Assembly (NCBI RefSeq): GCF_002211305.1
Contig: NZ_LOKW01000025.1
Span: 423,782 to 487,781, forward strand
Origin: Rhizobium sp. R634
Lineage (GTDB): Bacteria > Pseudomonadota > Alphaproteobacteria > Rhizobiales > Rhizobiaceae
Length of the DNA: 64,000 nucleotides
Direction of reading: 5' to 3'
Shown here: positions 40,232-48,003 of the stretch, piece after piece
Layout: the number at the start of each line of letters is the position of its first letter
Position numbering within the stretch: position 1 is the first letter of the stretch
Translations under genes and position numbers: made by a program
Notes under the pieces: generated by a model
Databases searched by the model: none
What the model was told of the DNA's origin: nothing
The model's input: only the letters and a program-made list of their open reading frames with translations

Positions 40232-41018
40232 TCGTTCATTGCCGCAGATATCCATTTCCCAACACAATCTGCCGCTGGTCCGCAGGCTGGAGGCCGTCGG
40301 TTTCCGCGCCTGGCCGGCGGCATCCGTGCAATATGACGGCAGCTGGCAGGTGCGGCTGACGGCCGGCCACCCCTCCAACCGGCTGAATTCCATCGTGCCG
40401 CTTGACCCCTCCGATCACCGCGATGTCGAAATCCGGCTGGAAAAGGCAAGCCGGAAGTTCGAAGCCTATGGCCGCCCCGCCGTGGTTCGCCAGACGCCGC
40501 TCGCCTCGCCAGTGCTGATCGAGCTTCTGCGGGCGCAGAACTGGACGCAGTTCGACGAGACGGTGGTGATGACCTGCGATCTGGCCGAGGCGGAACTGCC
40601 GGATACGCTCGATCACCTGCCGACCCATGACGTCGGCCGCTTCGTCGACGCCAACCTTGCGGTCGACGGGGCCCCGCCGTCGCTGAAGCCGGCGCTTGCC
40701 GAAATCATTTCGGCGATCAAGCCGCCGTCGGGCCTGTTCATGATCGAGAATGCTGTTGAAGGCCCGCTTGCGACGGTGCTTTGCGTGCAGGACAACGATC
40801 TTGCCGGCATCATGTCGCTTTCGGTCTTGGAGGCGCATCGGCGCGAGGGGCTCGGCACCGAGATCCTGACCTCGGCGCTGCGTTGGGCGCGCATGCGCAG
40901 CGCCCGCTCGGCCTGGCTGCAGGTCAAGCTTTCCAACCGCCCGGCTATCGCGCTCTATGAGCGCCTCGGCTTTCGCGACGCCTATCACTATTGCTATTGG
41001 CAGCAGGAGCCGCGATGA
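40212..41018 (+). CDS. GNAT family N-acetyltransferase
   Basis: A 268-residue protein with a C-terminal GNAT fold (about 150-268): IMSLSVLEAHRREGLGTEILTSAL carries the acetyl-CoA-binding (R/Q)xxGxG loop, and NRPAIALYERLGFRDAYHYCYW is motif B. The N-terminal half is unassigned. The ATG at 40212 lies inside the end of argJ (20-bp overlap), and the stop overlaps the ATG of mutT by 4 bp, so all three are translationally coupled. The substrate is unknown. Confidence 0.85.
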   Translation: MATIGADRSLPQISISQHNLPLVRRLEAVGFRAWPAASVQYDGSWQVRLTAGHPSNRLNSIVPLDPSDHRDVEIRLEKASRKFEAYGRPAVVRQTPLASPVLIELLRAQNWTQFDETVVMTCDLAEAELPDTLDHLPTHDVGRFVDANLAVDGAPPSLKPALAEIISAIKPPSGLFMIENAVEGPLATVLCVQDNDLAGIMSLSVLEAHRREGLGTEILTSALRWARMRSARSAWLQVKLSNRPAIALYERLGFRDAYHYCYWQQEPR

Positions 41019-41428
41019 GCGATGCAGGCCGGAAGATATTGCTGGTCGCCGCCTGTGCGCTGATCGATGCCGATGGGCGTATCCTGTTGGCACAGCGCCC
41101 CGAGGGAAAATCGCTTGCCGGGCTCTGGGAATTTCCCGGCGGCAAGGTGGAGCCCGGCGAGACGCCGGAGGAAACGCTGGTGCGCGAACTCGAGGAAGAA
41201 CTCGGCATCAAGACCAAGATCGCCTGCCTCGCACCGCTTACTTTCGCCAGCCATTCCTACGAGACCTTCCACCTTCTGATGCCGCTTTATATCTGCCGGC
41301 GCTACGAGGGCATTCCACAGGGCCGCGAGGGCCAGGCGCTGAAATGGGTGCGGCCGCAGGCATTGCGCGACTACCCGATGCCGCCGGCCGACGAGCCGCT
41401 CATCCCGATGCTGCAGGATTTGCTTTAA
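41015..41428 (+). CDS. mutT: 8-oxo-dGTP diphosphatase (MutT-type Nudix)
   Basis: Sanitises the nucleotide pool by hydrolysing 8-oxo-dGTP so that it is not built into DNA. The 137-residue protein has the complete Nudix box GGKVEPGETPEETLVRELEEEL(GI), with the conserved glutamates, preceded by LAQRPEGKSLAGLWEFPGG as in MutT. The C-terminus LKWVRPQALRDYPMPPADEP matches the MutT purine-binding end. The start overlaps the preceding stop (ATGA). Confidence 0.9.
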   Translation: MSDAGRKILLVAACALIDADGRILLAQRPEGKSLAGLWEFPGGKVEPGETPEETLVRELEEELGIKTKIACLAPLTFASHSYETFHLLMPLYICRRYEGIPQGREGQALKWVRPQALRDYPMPPADEPLIPMLQDLL

Positions 41429-41477
41429 CAGGCTGGGCAGCGGCGTCGACGGAGTTTCGATAAGCGCCGGGTCGGGG

Positions 41478-41518
41478 AATTCGCGGCCTGGATAGCCGCG
41501 AATTTTGCCGTTTTTCTC
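41478..41518 (+). terminator. Intrinsic terminator of argJ-GNAT-mutT
   Basis: AATTCGCGGC-CTGGATA-GCCGCGAATT, a perfect 10-bp stem with a 7-base loop, followed by TTGCCGTTTTTCTC. It lies 50 bp after mutT. Confidence 0.88.
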
Positions 41519-41526
41519 ACTGGCCA

Positions 41527-41562
41527 GGCAGCTGGCACCTGACCGGTGCCGACCGCGCTGCC
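41527..41562. terminator. Two-tier hairpin after the NAD(P)-binding oxidoreductase gene
   Basis: The outer arms GGCAGC/GCTGCC enclose GGCACC-TGACC-GGTGCC. It lies 28 bp beyond the minus-strand oxidoreductase stop. There is no T tract on the minus side, so a role as terminator is only possible. Confidence 0.45.
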
Positions 41563-41589
41563 ATGAAGCGTTGAGATTTGTCGATCGAA

Positions 41590-42198
41590 TTAGTAGCCGA
41601 CGGTGAACCGCTGCCTGACGTGGGTCGGCGCTTCGATCTCGTCCACGAGGGCAACCGCGAAATCCTCGAAGGAAATGCTGCTGCCGTTTTCGTTCGTCAG
41701 GAGTTCGTCTTTGCCGAGTCGAAAGGTGCCGGTCCGCTCGCCGGGCACGAATGCGGCCGAAGGCGACAAGAAGGTCCAGTCGAGGTCGTTTTGAGCCTTG
41801 AGCTTATTCAGGTAGTCGACGCCGCCCTGCGCTTCAGACTTGTAGATCGCCGGGAAATCGGGCGTGTTCACGAGGAGGACGCCCGGAGCGACTTCGAGAC
41901 TGCCCGCTCCACCCACCACATAGTAACGACGCACGCCGGAGGTCTTCACCGCAGCAATCAGCTTGTCCGGATCGCTGGCGGAGAAATGCACCGAGCTGAT
42001 GACCGCGTCATGGCCTTTCAGGATCTCTGCCAGAGCTTCAGGCGCAGCGATATCGCCAGAGGCGGCGGTGACGTTCGGAAGAGATGCGACCTTGGACGGG
42101 TCTCGGGCAATCGCGGTAACGGTATGGCCGCGCACTGACAATTCGGCCAGGATGCGGGAGCCGGCCTGACCGGAAGCTCCGATAAGAGCAATTTTCAT
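41590..42198 (-). CDS. NAD(P)H-binding oxidoreductase (NmrA-like/atypical SDR)
   Basis: A 202-residue single Rossmann-domain protein with MKIALIGASGQAGSRILAELSVRG (the GASGxxG cofactor loop) and the atypical-SDR features GHDAVISSVHF and VRRYYVVGGAGSL. No YxxxK pair is evident. The family includes NADPH-sensing and quinone- or flavin-linked proteins of the YwnB type. It lies 28 bp downstream of the DsbA/FrnE gene on the same strand and probably is co-regulated with it by the divergent LysR protein. Confidence 0.85.
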   Translation of the reverse strand: MKIALIGASGQAGSRILAELSVRGHTVTAIARDPSKVASLPNVTAASGDIAAPEALAEILKGHDAVISSVHFSASDPDKLIAAVKTSGVRRYYVVGGAGSLEVAPGVLLVNTPDFPAIYKSEAQGGVDYLNKLKAQNDLDWTFLSPSAAFVPGERTGTFRLGKDELLTNENGSSISFEDFAVALVDEIEAPTHVRQRFTVGY

Positions 42199-42226
42199 AG
42201 TGATACTCCTTGTTGGGATGGATGAT

Positions 42227-42895
42227 TCATGCGTCTGCGCGTAGCGCGTCGAGCGCTGCGGCGAGACCGGCCGGACCTTGATACAGGGTCTCGCCGCTGA
42301 GGATGTGGGCCTTGCCGTTGACGAGGGCGACGAGTTGCGGGACGCCGCGAATGCCGAGGATGTTCATCCGGCGTTGCGTATTTTCTATCCGCTCCAGCGT
42401 GCGCTCTCTGAGGTCGGTATCGCTCCGGAGCCTCTCGCCGAACGCCTCGGTAGTCAGCTCGATGCCATGCTCGGCGGCGACTTGAACGGCGACGGTCGCA
42501 ACCTCCTGGATGCCGGACGTGTCGTGCCCGGCGACATAGCGGGCGATTTGGATCGCATGCAGGAAACGAGGCTCCAGCCTCGGATCGTGTTCCCCGAGCG
42601 CGGTGAGCGCCAGCGTCGCCGGTCCCGAGTCGAAAATGCCGTTCGGCGCCAATAGGACGTTCTGGCGGTAGGCTTCGGAGAAGGGCTGCCCTGTCAGCGC
42701 CTGAATCCTCTGGTCGTTGCGCCAGGCATGCTCGGCGATTGATGAGATCGGTCTGCCTCCGACGAATAGGCCGGACGGCAGCATCTTGAGCTGGTGCGAA
42801 AAATTCTCGGCAAGACCGGCGAGCGCAGGGGCACTCGCGTAGCACCAGCCGCAGAAGGGGTCGAAATAATACTCAAGCTCGACGTCGGTGTTCAT
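42227..42895 (-). CDS. DsbA family protein (FrnE-like)
   Basis: A 222-residue cytoplasmic thioredoxin-fold protein with the active site CGWC in YYFDPFCGWCYASAPAL and the long helical insert of DsbA/FrnE-like proteins. The cis-proline is in GIRGVPQLVALVNGK. No signal peptide is present, so it acts in the cytosol, possibly as a disulfide isomerase or glutathione-S-transferase-like enzyme. ATG 42895 has GGAGGTC a few bases upstream. Divergent from a LysR regulator. Confidence 0.85.
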   Translation of the reverse strand: MNTDVELEYYFDPFCGWCYASAPALAGLAENFSHQLKMLPSGLFVGGRPISSIAEHAWRNDQRIQALTGQPFSEAYRQNVLLAPNGIFDSGPATLALTALGEHDPRLEPRFLHAIQIARYVAGHDTSGIQEVATVAVQVAAEHGIELTTEAFGERLRSDTDLRERTLERIENTQRRMNILGIRGVPQLVALVNGKAHILSGETLYQGPAGLAAALDALRADA

Positions 42896-42922
42896 GTGAC
42901 CTCCATTTGTTGAAGCGAAAGT

Positions 42923-42972
42923 AATGTTGCGAAGATCGGAGATAAAGGCCAATGTGAGCCACAAAATGTTGC
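42923..42972. promoter_or_regulatory. Possible LysR-type operator region
   Basis: The octamer AATGTTGC occurs twice in the 94-bp divergent gap, at 42923-42930 and 42965-42972 (42 bp apart). Direct repeats straddling a divergent promoter are compatible with LysR binding, but no clear T-N11-A palindrome was fixed. Confidence 0.3.
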
Positions 42973-42989
42973 ATAGATCGAGCGAATAG

Positions 42990-43871
42990 ATGGACCGGGT
43001 AATCGCAGCGCAAGTGCTCCTGAAGACGGTTGAACGGGGCAGCGCCTCCGCCGCAGCTCAAGAGCTGGGCATGTCCAGGGCGATGGCGTCGCGTTACATC
43101 GCCTCCATGGAAGATTGGTCCGGCACGCGGCTGCTGCACCGAACGACGCGGCAGCTCAGCTTGACCTCTGCCGGAGAACGCGTTCTTGAATTGTGCAGGG
43201 AAATCGTGCGCGTCGCCGACGCCGTGACGGAAGTCGCAAGCCATGCCGACACGCCTCATGGTCTGCTCCGGGTGACAGCCCCAAGCATCCTGGCGGAGGC
43301 ACAGCTCATCCCGCTCTTTGCAAAGTTTGCGGATCTCTATCCGCGTATCAAGATCGATCTTCAGATTTCGGACCGCACGGTCGACCTCGTGCAAGACCGC
43401 ATCGACGTGGCGATCCGGATTGCCAATCACCTCGACCCGTCATTGATCGCAAGACGACTGGGACAATGTCCGTCGCGGCTCTACGCTTCGCCACGCTATC
43501 TCAGGGAATACGGAGCTCCGGCCAGACCGGATGATCTGAGCGCCCACAAGTGTCTCACCTATACGCACCTTGGAGGAACAGAATGGACCCTGAAAAATCA
43601 TGAGGCGCAGCTTGTCGTGCCAGTGCTCGGAGGCTTCCAAACCAACGACGCTGTTGCCCTGAAGCGCGCAGCGCTTTCCGATCTCGGCATCGCAATGCTG
43701 CCGCGGTTTGCCGCCGACCCGGAGGTGCAGGCGAACAAGCTCGCAGTTGTCTTGCCTGATTGGGAGCCAAACACGCTCGGCATCCATGCGCTATACGTTT
43801 CCCGAAAGCATCTTCCGATGGCTGCTCGTGCACTGATTGATTTCCTGGCCACGCGGCTACGGGACAAGTAG
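42990..43871 (+). CDS. LysR family transcriptional regulator
   Basis: A 293-residue regulator with the N-terminal winged helix (1-60: VLLKTVERGSASAAAQELGM, SRAMASRYIASMEDWSGTRLLHRTTRQLSLT) and a periplasmic-binding-like effector domain (about 90-290). It is closest in type to the CrgA/DmlR group that often sits beside redox enzymes. It is divergent from the DsbA-oxidoreductase pair, which it likely controls. ATG 42990 starts at the first helix. Confidence 0.93.
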   Translation: MDRVIAAQVLLKTVERGSASAAAQELGMSRAMASRYIASMEDWSGTRLLHRTTRQLSLTSAGERVLELCREIVRVADAVTEVASHADTPHGLLRVTAPSILAEAQLIPLFAKFADLYPRIKIDLQISDRTVDLVQDRIDVAIRIANHLDPSLIARRLGQCPSRLYASPRYLREYGAPARPDDLSAHKCLTYTHLGGTEWTLKNHEAQLVVPVLGGFQTNDAVALKRAALSDLGIAMLPRFAADPEVQANKLAVVLPDWEPNTLGIHALYVSRKHLPMAARALIDFLATRLRDK

Positions 43872-43942
43872 CGCGAATTTGTGCCTGAGAAATTCAAGGT
43901 GCCGGCGCCCGACGCTATGAGCCTCGGGCGCACAAATCTCCG

Positions 43943-44974
43943 TTACGCCGGTTCGGCAGGCGTTTCTGCGTTATCGAGGAGCGGGATAGGGGTGAAGCGC
44001 GTGGCCGGTGAGACATTGACTTCGGTCATTACACGGCGCCTTTCGCGGTTTACCACGAGGCGCACTGCATCCGCTCGGGAATAGTGCCCGGAAGGATCGG
44101 CCGCGGCCTTTGCAATGGCGATCATCGCGGGATCGAGATCGGCATAGAGAATACCCTCCTCGTCATCCCGCAGGGGATCGCACAGAGCCCTTCCGTCCGG
44201 ACCATAGATCATTGAGTAACCGCCGCCCGGTTTGGACGTGCGCGGATTGAGCAGATAAGCCTTTCGTTCCGTATCGGCCAAGACGTCGAACATTTCCTGG
44301 CTGATGACCGCGCATGAGGCGAGCACATAGGCGCTTCCTTCCACGGCGTAGAGCTGCGTGGCCGCGGAATTCACTTCCGGCCCCAGCGCATAGGCGACAT
44401 CGCGGTACAGGCAGAAGCTCGGCCAGGCGGCGACATGCACTTCTTCATGCTGCGCATACATGGCCATTTTGACGAGCGGCTGGATATGTTCCCAGCAATT
44501 CAGCGCGCCGAGGCGTCCGAACGCGGCATCGACAACCGCGAGATCGGAGCCATCGCCTTCGCCAAATACAGTGCGCTCGACGTGAGTGGGCTTGAGCTTG
44601 CGGCGAACGAGCAGAAGATCCCCGTCTTCGCCGATGATTGCCTGAGACATGTAACGGCTTCCGCCGTCTCGCTCGGAAAAGCCCATGACTACGGTGATCT
44701 CGTGCTTGCGAGCGATCTTCTGCAGCCTGCGCATCTGCGGCGAATCAACCGCCATGCTGTTCTCGTGATAACGAGGTATGAATGGCATGGCCTCGATCGG
44801 AGCGCCGAGCCAGACGAACAAAGGATAACCCGGCAGCCAGGTTTCCGGGAATGCGATCAGCTTGGCGCCATTGGCTGCTGCCTCGGCAATCAGCCTTTCC
44901 GCCTTGTCGATTGAAGCTTCGATATCGAGAAATATCGGTGCGGCCTGCACCACCGCTGCTTTGATGGGTTTCAT
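43943..44974 (-). CDS. Nitrilase (carbon-nitrogen hydrolase superfamily)
   Basis: A 343-residue enzyme of the true nitrilase branch, which converts R-CN to the acid plus ammonia. The catalytic triad is visible: E44 in FPETWLPGYP, the Lys in RRKLKPTHVERTVFGEGDG and C160 in GALNCWEHIQPL. The length and the RRKLKPTHVERTV stretch are those of aliphatic or arylacetonitrile nitrilases rather than amidases. It is divergent from an AraC-type regulator (173 bp gap). It is probably used to take nitrogen from plant nitriles, which is inference. Confidence 0.92.
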   Translation of the reverse strand: MKPIKAAVVQAAPIFLDIEASIDKAERLIAEAAANGAKLIAFPETWLPGYPLFVWLGAPIEAMPFIPRYHENSMAVDSPQMRRLQKIARKHEITVVMGFSERDGGSRYMSQAIIGEDGDLLLVRRKLKPTHVERTVFGEGDGSDLAVVDAAFGRLGALNCWEHIQPLVKMAMYAQHEEVHVAAWPSFCLYRDVAYALGPEVNSAATQLYAVEGSAYVLASCAVISQEMFDVLADTERKAYLLNPRTSKPGGGYSMIYGPDGRALCDPLRDDEEGILYADLDPAMIAIAKAAADPSGHYSRADAVRLVVNRERRRVMTEVNVSPATRFTPIPLLDNAETPAEPA

Positions 44975-45147
44975 GTCATACCTCCACGGTGCCCAGTCAA
45001 TCCGTCAACGCCGCGAGCCGACTCTCCTCTCTTGTTCAGGAGGCTTTCAGGCGGGCGCGGAAGCTAGAATGGCCATGCGGCCGTTGCGCCGCTAGGACTG
45101 ACGCGCCATAGTGTGCAGACTGGGGCGACAAAGTTTAGAGAACGACG

Positions 45148-46074
45148 GTGGGAACGGGATCCGCAGCAATCCTTGGTACGTGGCGCGACCAACTCTGGTC
45201 GAACTACGTGCGATTGGAGAGCCGTTCGGACTCGTCGGAGTTTTACGGTTCGGTGGCACAGATCGTTCCCGGATCGCCACGTTTTACGCTTGTACGTTCA
45301 ACGGCGCAGATCACAGAACGGACACCGGCACTGGTTCGAACCGACCGCAGCGAATATCTGCTTTTGTCTTTCATGCGCGTTGGACACTGGTATCTGGAGC
45401 AGGACGATCGCAGGACCGAACTCCTTCCCGGCCAGTTTGCGATTTATGATTCAACCCGCCCATATCGCCTGCACGCCGATGGCCCGTTCGAACAAATGGT
45501 CTTCCGCATGCCGCGCGCGCTGATGGAATGCAGGATGCCGCGGTTATCCCACATGACGGCTCGGGCGTATGATTCAGGCAGCGGGCCTGGTGCGCTCGTG
45601 GCCGGCTTTGTAAACTTGCTGGCCGGACACGCTCAGTCTCTTTCGCCCGATGCCGTGGAGAGCTTCGAGATAGCGGGCGCCGATTTGATCGCGACCGCAT
45701 TGGCCTTGCTTGGCGAGGGCAGCGGCGCCCGGTCTGCGTCTCTATTCGAGCGCATCGTCGCCAAGCTCTCCAATCAGATGTTGGATGACGGCTTCGATTT
45801 CGCGGTTTACGCGCGGCAGCAGGGCATGTCGCTCAGAAGCCTGCAGCGCTTGTTCCATGAGAATGGAACGACGCCGCGAGCTTGGCTGCTGCAGAGGCGC
45901 CTCGACAACATAGCCTCGCAGCTTCGTTCTCCGGCCTTTGCTCAGCGATCGATCACAGAAATCGCGCTCAGCTCGGGCTTCAACGATCTCACCTATTTCA
46001 ACCGCATGTTCCGTGCCAGATTTTCGGCCACGCCGAGCCAATGGCGACGCAGCACCGGACGCGACAAATCATAA
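45148..46074 (+). CDS. AraC family transcriptional regulator
   Basis: A 308-residue regulator. Residues about 1-180 form a cupin-like ligand domain of the AraC_binding_2 (FeaR/NitR) type, and 200-305 hold two AraC helix-turn-helices: ARQQGMSLRSLQRLFHENGT, then ITEIALSSGFNDLTYFNRMFRARFSATPSQWR. The start is GTG 45148 (MGTGSAAILGTW); no strong ribosome-binding site is seen. Divergent placement next to the nitrilase suggests it is the nitrile-responsive activator, as NitR is for Rhodococcus nitrilase. Confidence 0.9.
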   Translation: MGTGSAAILGTWRDQLWSNYVRLESRSDSSEFYGSVAQIVPGSPRFTLVRSTAQITERTPALVRTDRSEYLLLSFMRVGHWYLEQDDRRTELLPGQFAIYDSTRPYRLHADGPFEQMVFRMPRALMECRMPRLSHMTARAYDSGSGPGALVAGFVNLLAGHAQSLSPDAVESFEIAGADLIATALALLGEGSGARSASLFERIVAKLSNQMLDDGFDFAVYARQQGMSLRSLQRLFHENGTTPRAWLLQRRLDNIASQLRSPAFAQRSITEIALSSGFNDLTYFNRMFRARFSATPSQWRRSTGRDKS

Positions 46075-46111
46075 GCCGTCCTTTGTTCGAACTGTCTCTT
46101 TTGAGAACTGC

Positions 46112-46184
46112 TCGCGCTATGGATTTATTCTTGCGCATGTCGTTTTTTCAGAAACGCTGCGCACTTCCCGAGAATATGTATTAG
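46112..46184. repeat. Worn copy of the mosaic palindromic repeat
   Basis: CGCATGTCGTTTTTTCAGAA and CGCTGCGCACTTCCCGAGAA align with the second module of the 855-959 element but have many substitutions. It is in the gap after the AraC gene. Confidence 0.6.
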
Positions 46185-46310
46185 CATTAGCTGATTATTA
46201 TTGTGCCACGCCGTTTTCGGCTGTGGATATTAATGGATCGTTTAACACCTTCTGCCAAAGATCGGCCTCAATCAAGCATCTGGCGTGCGTGTATTAAAAG
46301 GCTTGACGTC

Positions 46311-46628
46311 ATGGACGATGATTTCTGGAAAGCTGTCCGGGAAAAGGAACGGGCTTCGTCTGCCTCGCGCAGGACGGGTGCGCTCAATATCGCCCTTCTT
46401 TTCGGTACGGCCGTGGTCGCGCTGACGCTCATCCTGACGCCGATGCTTGCCGATTCCTCGAAGAAAAGCGTGTTTGCCAGCGCGCCGGTGGATTTCGACA
46501 CGATCACCACAGGGTCGATCCCGAAGACCGAAAGCGGCAAGCGTTACACGATCCGCCGCAGCGTCCTGCAGGAGACGCCCGGCTCGGTCTGCGTCGTCCA
46601 GGGATACGGCGTCGGCGCCGGTTGCTGA
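46311..46628 (+). CDS. Small single-pass membrane protein
   Basis: A 105-residue protein: charged N-terminal head (MDDDFWKAVREKERASSASR), one membrane helix (about 24-44, ALNIALLFGTAVVALTLILT), then a periplasmic tail rich in Ser/Thr/Lys with two cysteines near the end (SVCVVQGYGVGAGC). No family recognised. It lies 69 bp before an Flp pilin gene on the same strand, so a link to pilus or envelope is possible but unsupported by motifs. ATG 46311 is the last of three in-frame starts. Confidence 0.65.
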   Translation: MDDDFWKAVREKERASSASRRTGALNIALLFGTAVVALTLILTPMLADSSKKSVFASAPVDFDTITTGSIPKTESGKRYTIRRSVLQETPGSVCVVQGYGVGAGC

Positions 46629-46697
46629 AAATGCCGGCCATCGTCCGGTGGCCCTAGAATTTATGATTGCAGTCGGTTCGCGCAGAGGGTTGGGGCA

Positions 46698-46865
46698 ATG
46701 CGCCTTTTGAAAGCATATCTTACAGATCAAAGAGGCGCGACGGCGGTTGAATACGGTCTGATCGCCGCCATCATCTGCACCGCGCTCATCGCCGGCCTCG
46801 GCGTCTTTACCGGCAGCCTGCAGAACGTCTTCAACGTGATCATCGATGCTTTGCCGACGAATTGA
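46698..46865 (+). CDS. Flp family type IVb pilin
   Basis: A 55-residue prepilin: short basic leader MRLLKAYLTDQRG, then ATAVEYGLIAAIICTALIAG. The cleavage site is after the glycine, with glutamate at position +5 as required by the CpaA/TadV prepilin peptidase. The hydrophobic helix fills the rest and the tail is ALPTN. In Rhizobium such pilins (PilA/Flp) belong to the tad/cpa pilus, but no cpa genes are in this window. The gene is too short for usual length cut-offs. It is followed by a compound repeat. Confidence 0.85.
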   Translation: MRLLKAYLTDQRGATAVEYGLIAAIICTALIAGLGVFTGSLQNVFNVIIDALPTN

Positions 46866-46890
46866 AGAGCCGGCCGGCTGATCCAAGAAT

Positions 46891-47044
46891 TGGAGCATGA
46901 TGCTGTCGCAAAACCGGTCACGGTTTCGGTATGATGTCCTAAAGCACGTCGCGATCTTTCAGATTCGCTCCCCGTGCTTCAGGTCTTTATTTTCTCGCCT
47001 GTCGTTATCGCAAAACCGCGCACACTTTTGCGCGACACGCTCTA
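46891..47044. repeat. Compound mosaic repeat (two families joined)
   Basis: 46891-46939 is a GGAGCATGATGCTGTCGCAA palindrome family (arms GCATGATG... and ...GGTATGATGTCC). At 46941 it passes directly into a good copy of the 855-959 element (AAAGCACGTCGCGATC ... GCGACACGCTCTA). The terminal CTA is the TAG stop codon of the minus-strand methyltransferase gene. A GATTC site is conserved. Confidence 0.85.
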
Positions 47045-47926
47045 TTGCCTGAGTTTGTGCTCGTCCACCTTCAGCGCATCGGCCAGGCGGGCCTTGGCGG
47101 AACCAGGCTGGAGCGGCTTCTGCTGGCTCTCGTGCGGAGCCCATCCCGAGACATAGATCATTGAGAAGGTCGCGCGGATGCGCCCGTCGGGATCGGAATA
47201 GCGCTCGGCGTAGATTTCCGCTGCGCGCAGGAAGAAGGCGCGCGTCAGCGGCACGCGGCCGCGGGCGGCGAGCGGATTGCTCATGCCCATGGCTCTGAGA
47301 TCCCGCATCAGCGGAAAGAGCGAGTCATATCGTACCGTATAGTTCTCCGCGTCGATCACCGGCAGGGTGAAGCCGGCTCGCTGCATGAGGCTGCCGACAT
47401 CACGCACATCGGCGAAGGGGATGACGCGCGGGCTTGCGCCGCCTGTCATCTCGACTTCGGCGGCCAGCAGCACCTCGCGCAGCTCCTGCAGCGTGCCGGC
47501 GCCGGGGATCGCGGCCAGGAACAGGCCGTCCGGCTTCAAGGCGCGCCGGATCTGGATGAAAACGCCCGGCGTATCATTGGTCAGATGCAAGCTGAGCGGC
47601 GCCAGGACGAGATTGGCCGATTGCGGCTCGATCGGCACGTCTTCGAGCGGCGCCTCGATCAAGGTCTCACCCGGGCCCGCATAGGCCCTCTCGCTTTCGA
47701 TCCGGATCATCCTGCCGATTTTGCCCGTCGCCATTGCGGCGCGGGCAGCGGCTCCAGTCGTGCCATGCAGCTCGACGGCGGTCTCGAATGTCCGCTCGAC
47801 GACCGTAAGCCTTTCGGCCATTTCCTCGGCGGCGATATCGAGCAGGAAGGCGGCTTTCGGGTCGTTGTTGACAAGCGCGCGATGGCGATGTGCGGCGATC
47901 AGGGCTCTGTCGAAGATCGTTTCCAT
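47042..47926 (-). CDS. SAM-dependent methyltransferase-like protein (NDUFAF5/BioC-like)
   Basis: A 294-residue protein with the overall layout of alphaproteobacterial NDUFAF5 relatives: IFDRALIAAHRHRALVNND at the start, LVLAPLSLHLTNDTPGVFIQIRRALKPDGLFLAAIPG (motif II/III) in the middle and an FSMIYVSGWAPHESQQKPLQPG tail. Motif I, normally DxGxGxG, is degenerate (VELHGTTGAAA). In mitochondria NDUFAF5 hydroxylates an arginine of complex I; whether that holds here is open. ATG 47926. The stop codon is supplied by a repeat. Divergent from comF. Confidence 0.75.
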   Translation of the reverse strand: METIFDRALIAAHRHRALVNNDPKAAFLLDIAAEEMAERLTVVERTFETAVELHGTTGAAARAAMATGKIGRMIRIESERAYAGPGETLIEAPLEDVPIEPQSANLVLAPLSLHLTNDTPGVFIQIRRALKPDGLFLAAIPGAGTLQELREVLLAAEVEMTGGASPRVIPFADVRDVGSLMQRAGFTLPVIDAENYTVRYDSLFPLMRDLRAMGMSNPLAARGRVPLTRAFFLRAAEIYAERYSDPDGRIRATFSMIYVSGWAPHESQQKPLQPGSAKARLADALKVDEHKLRQ

Positions 47927-48003
47927 GCCGATGTCCTTAGTCCTGCGGGGTCTACGCGGCAAGGCGATTTTCCTTTGGAAGAGAACAGGCTAGTCTCGGT
48001 CGT

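Noticed and set aside
41429..46310. Accessory patch read as a genomic island
   Set aside because: No integrase, tRNA-linked attachment site, or flanking direct repeats found; only its gene content looks variable.
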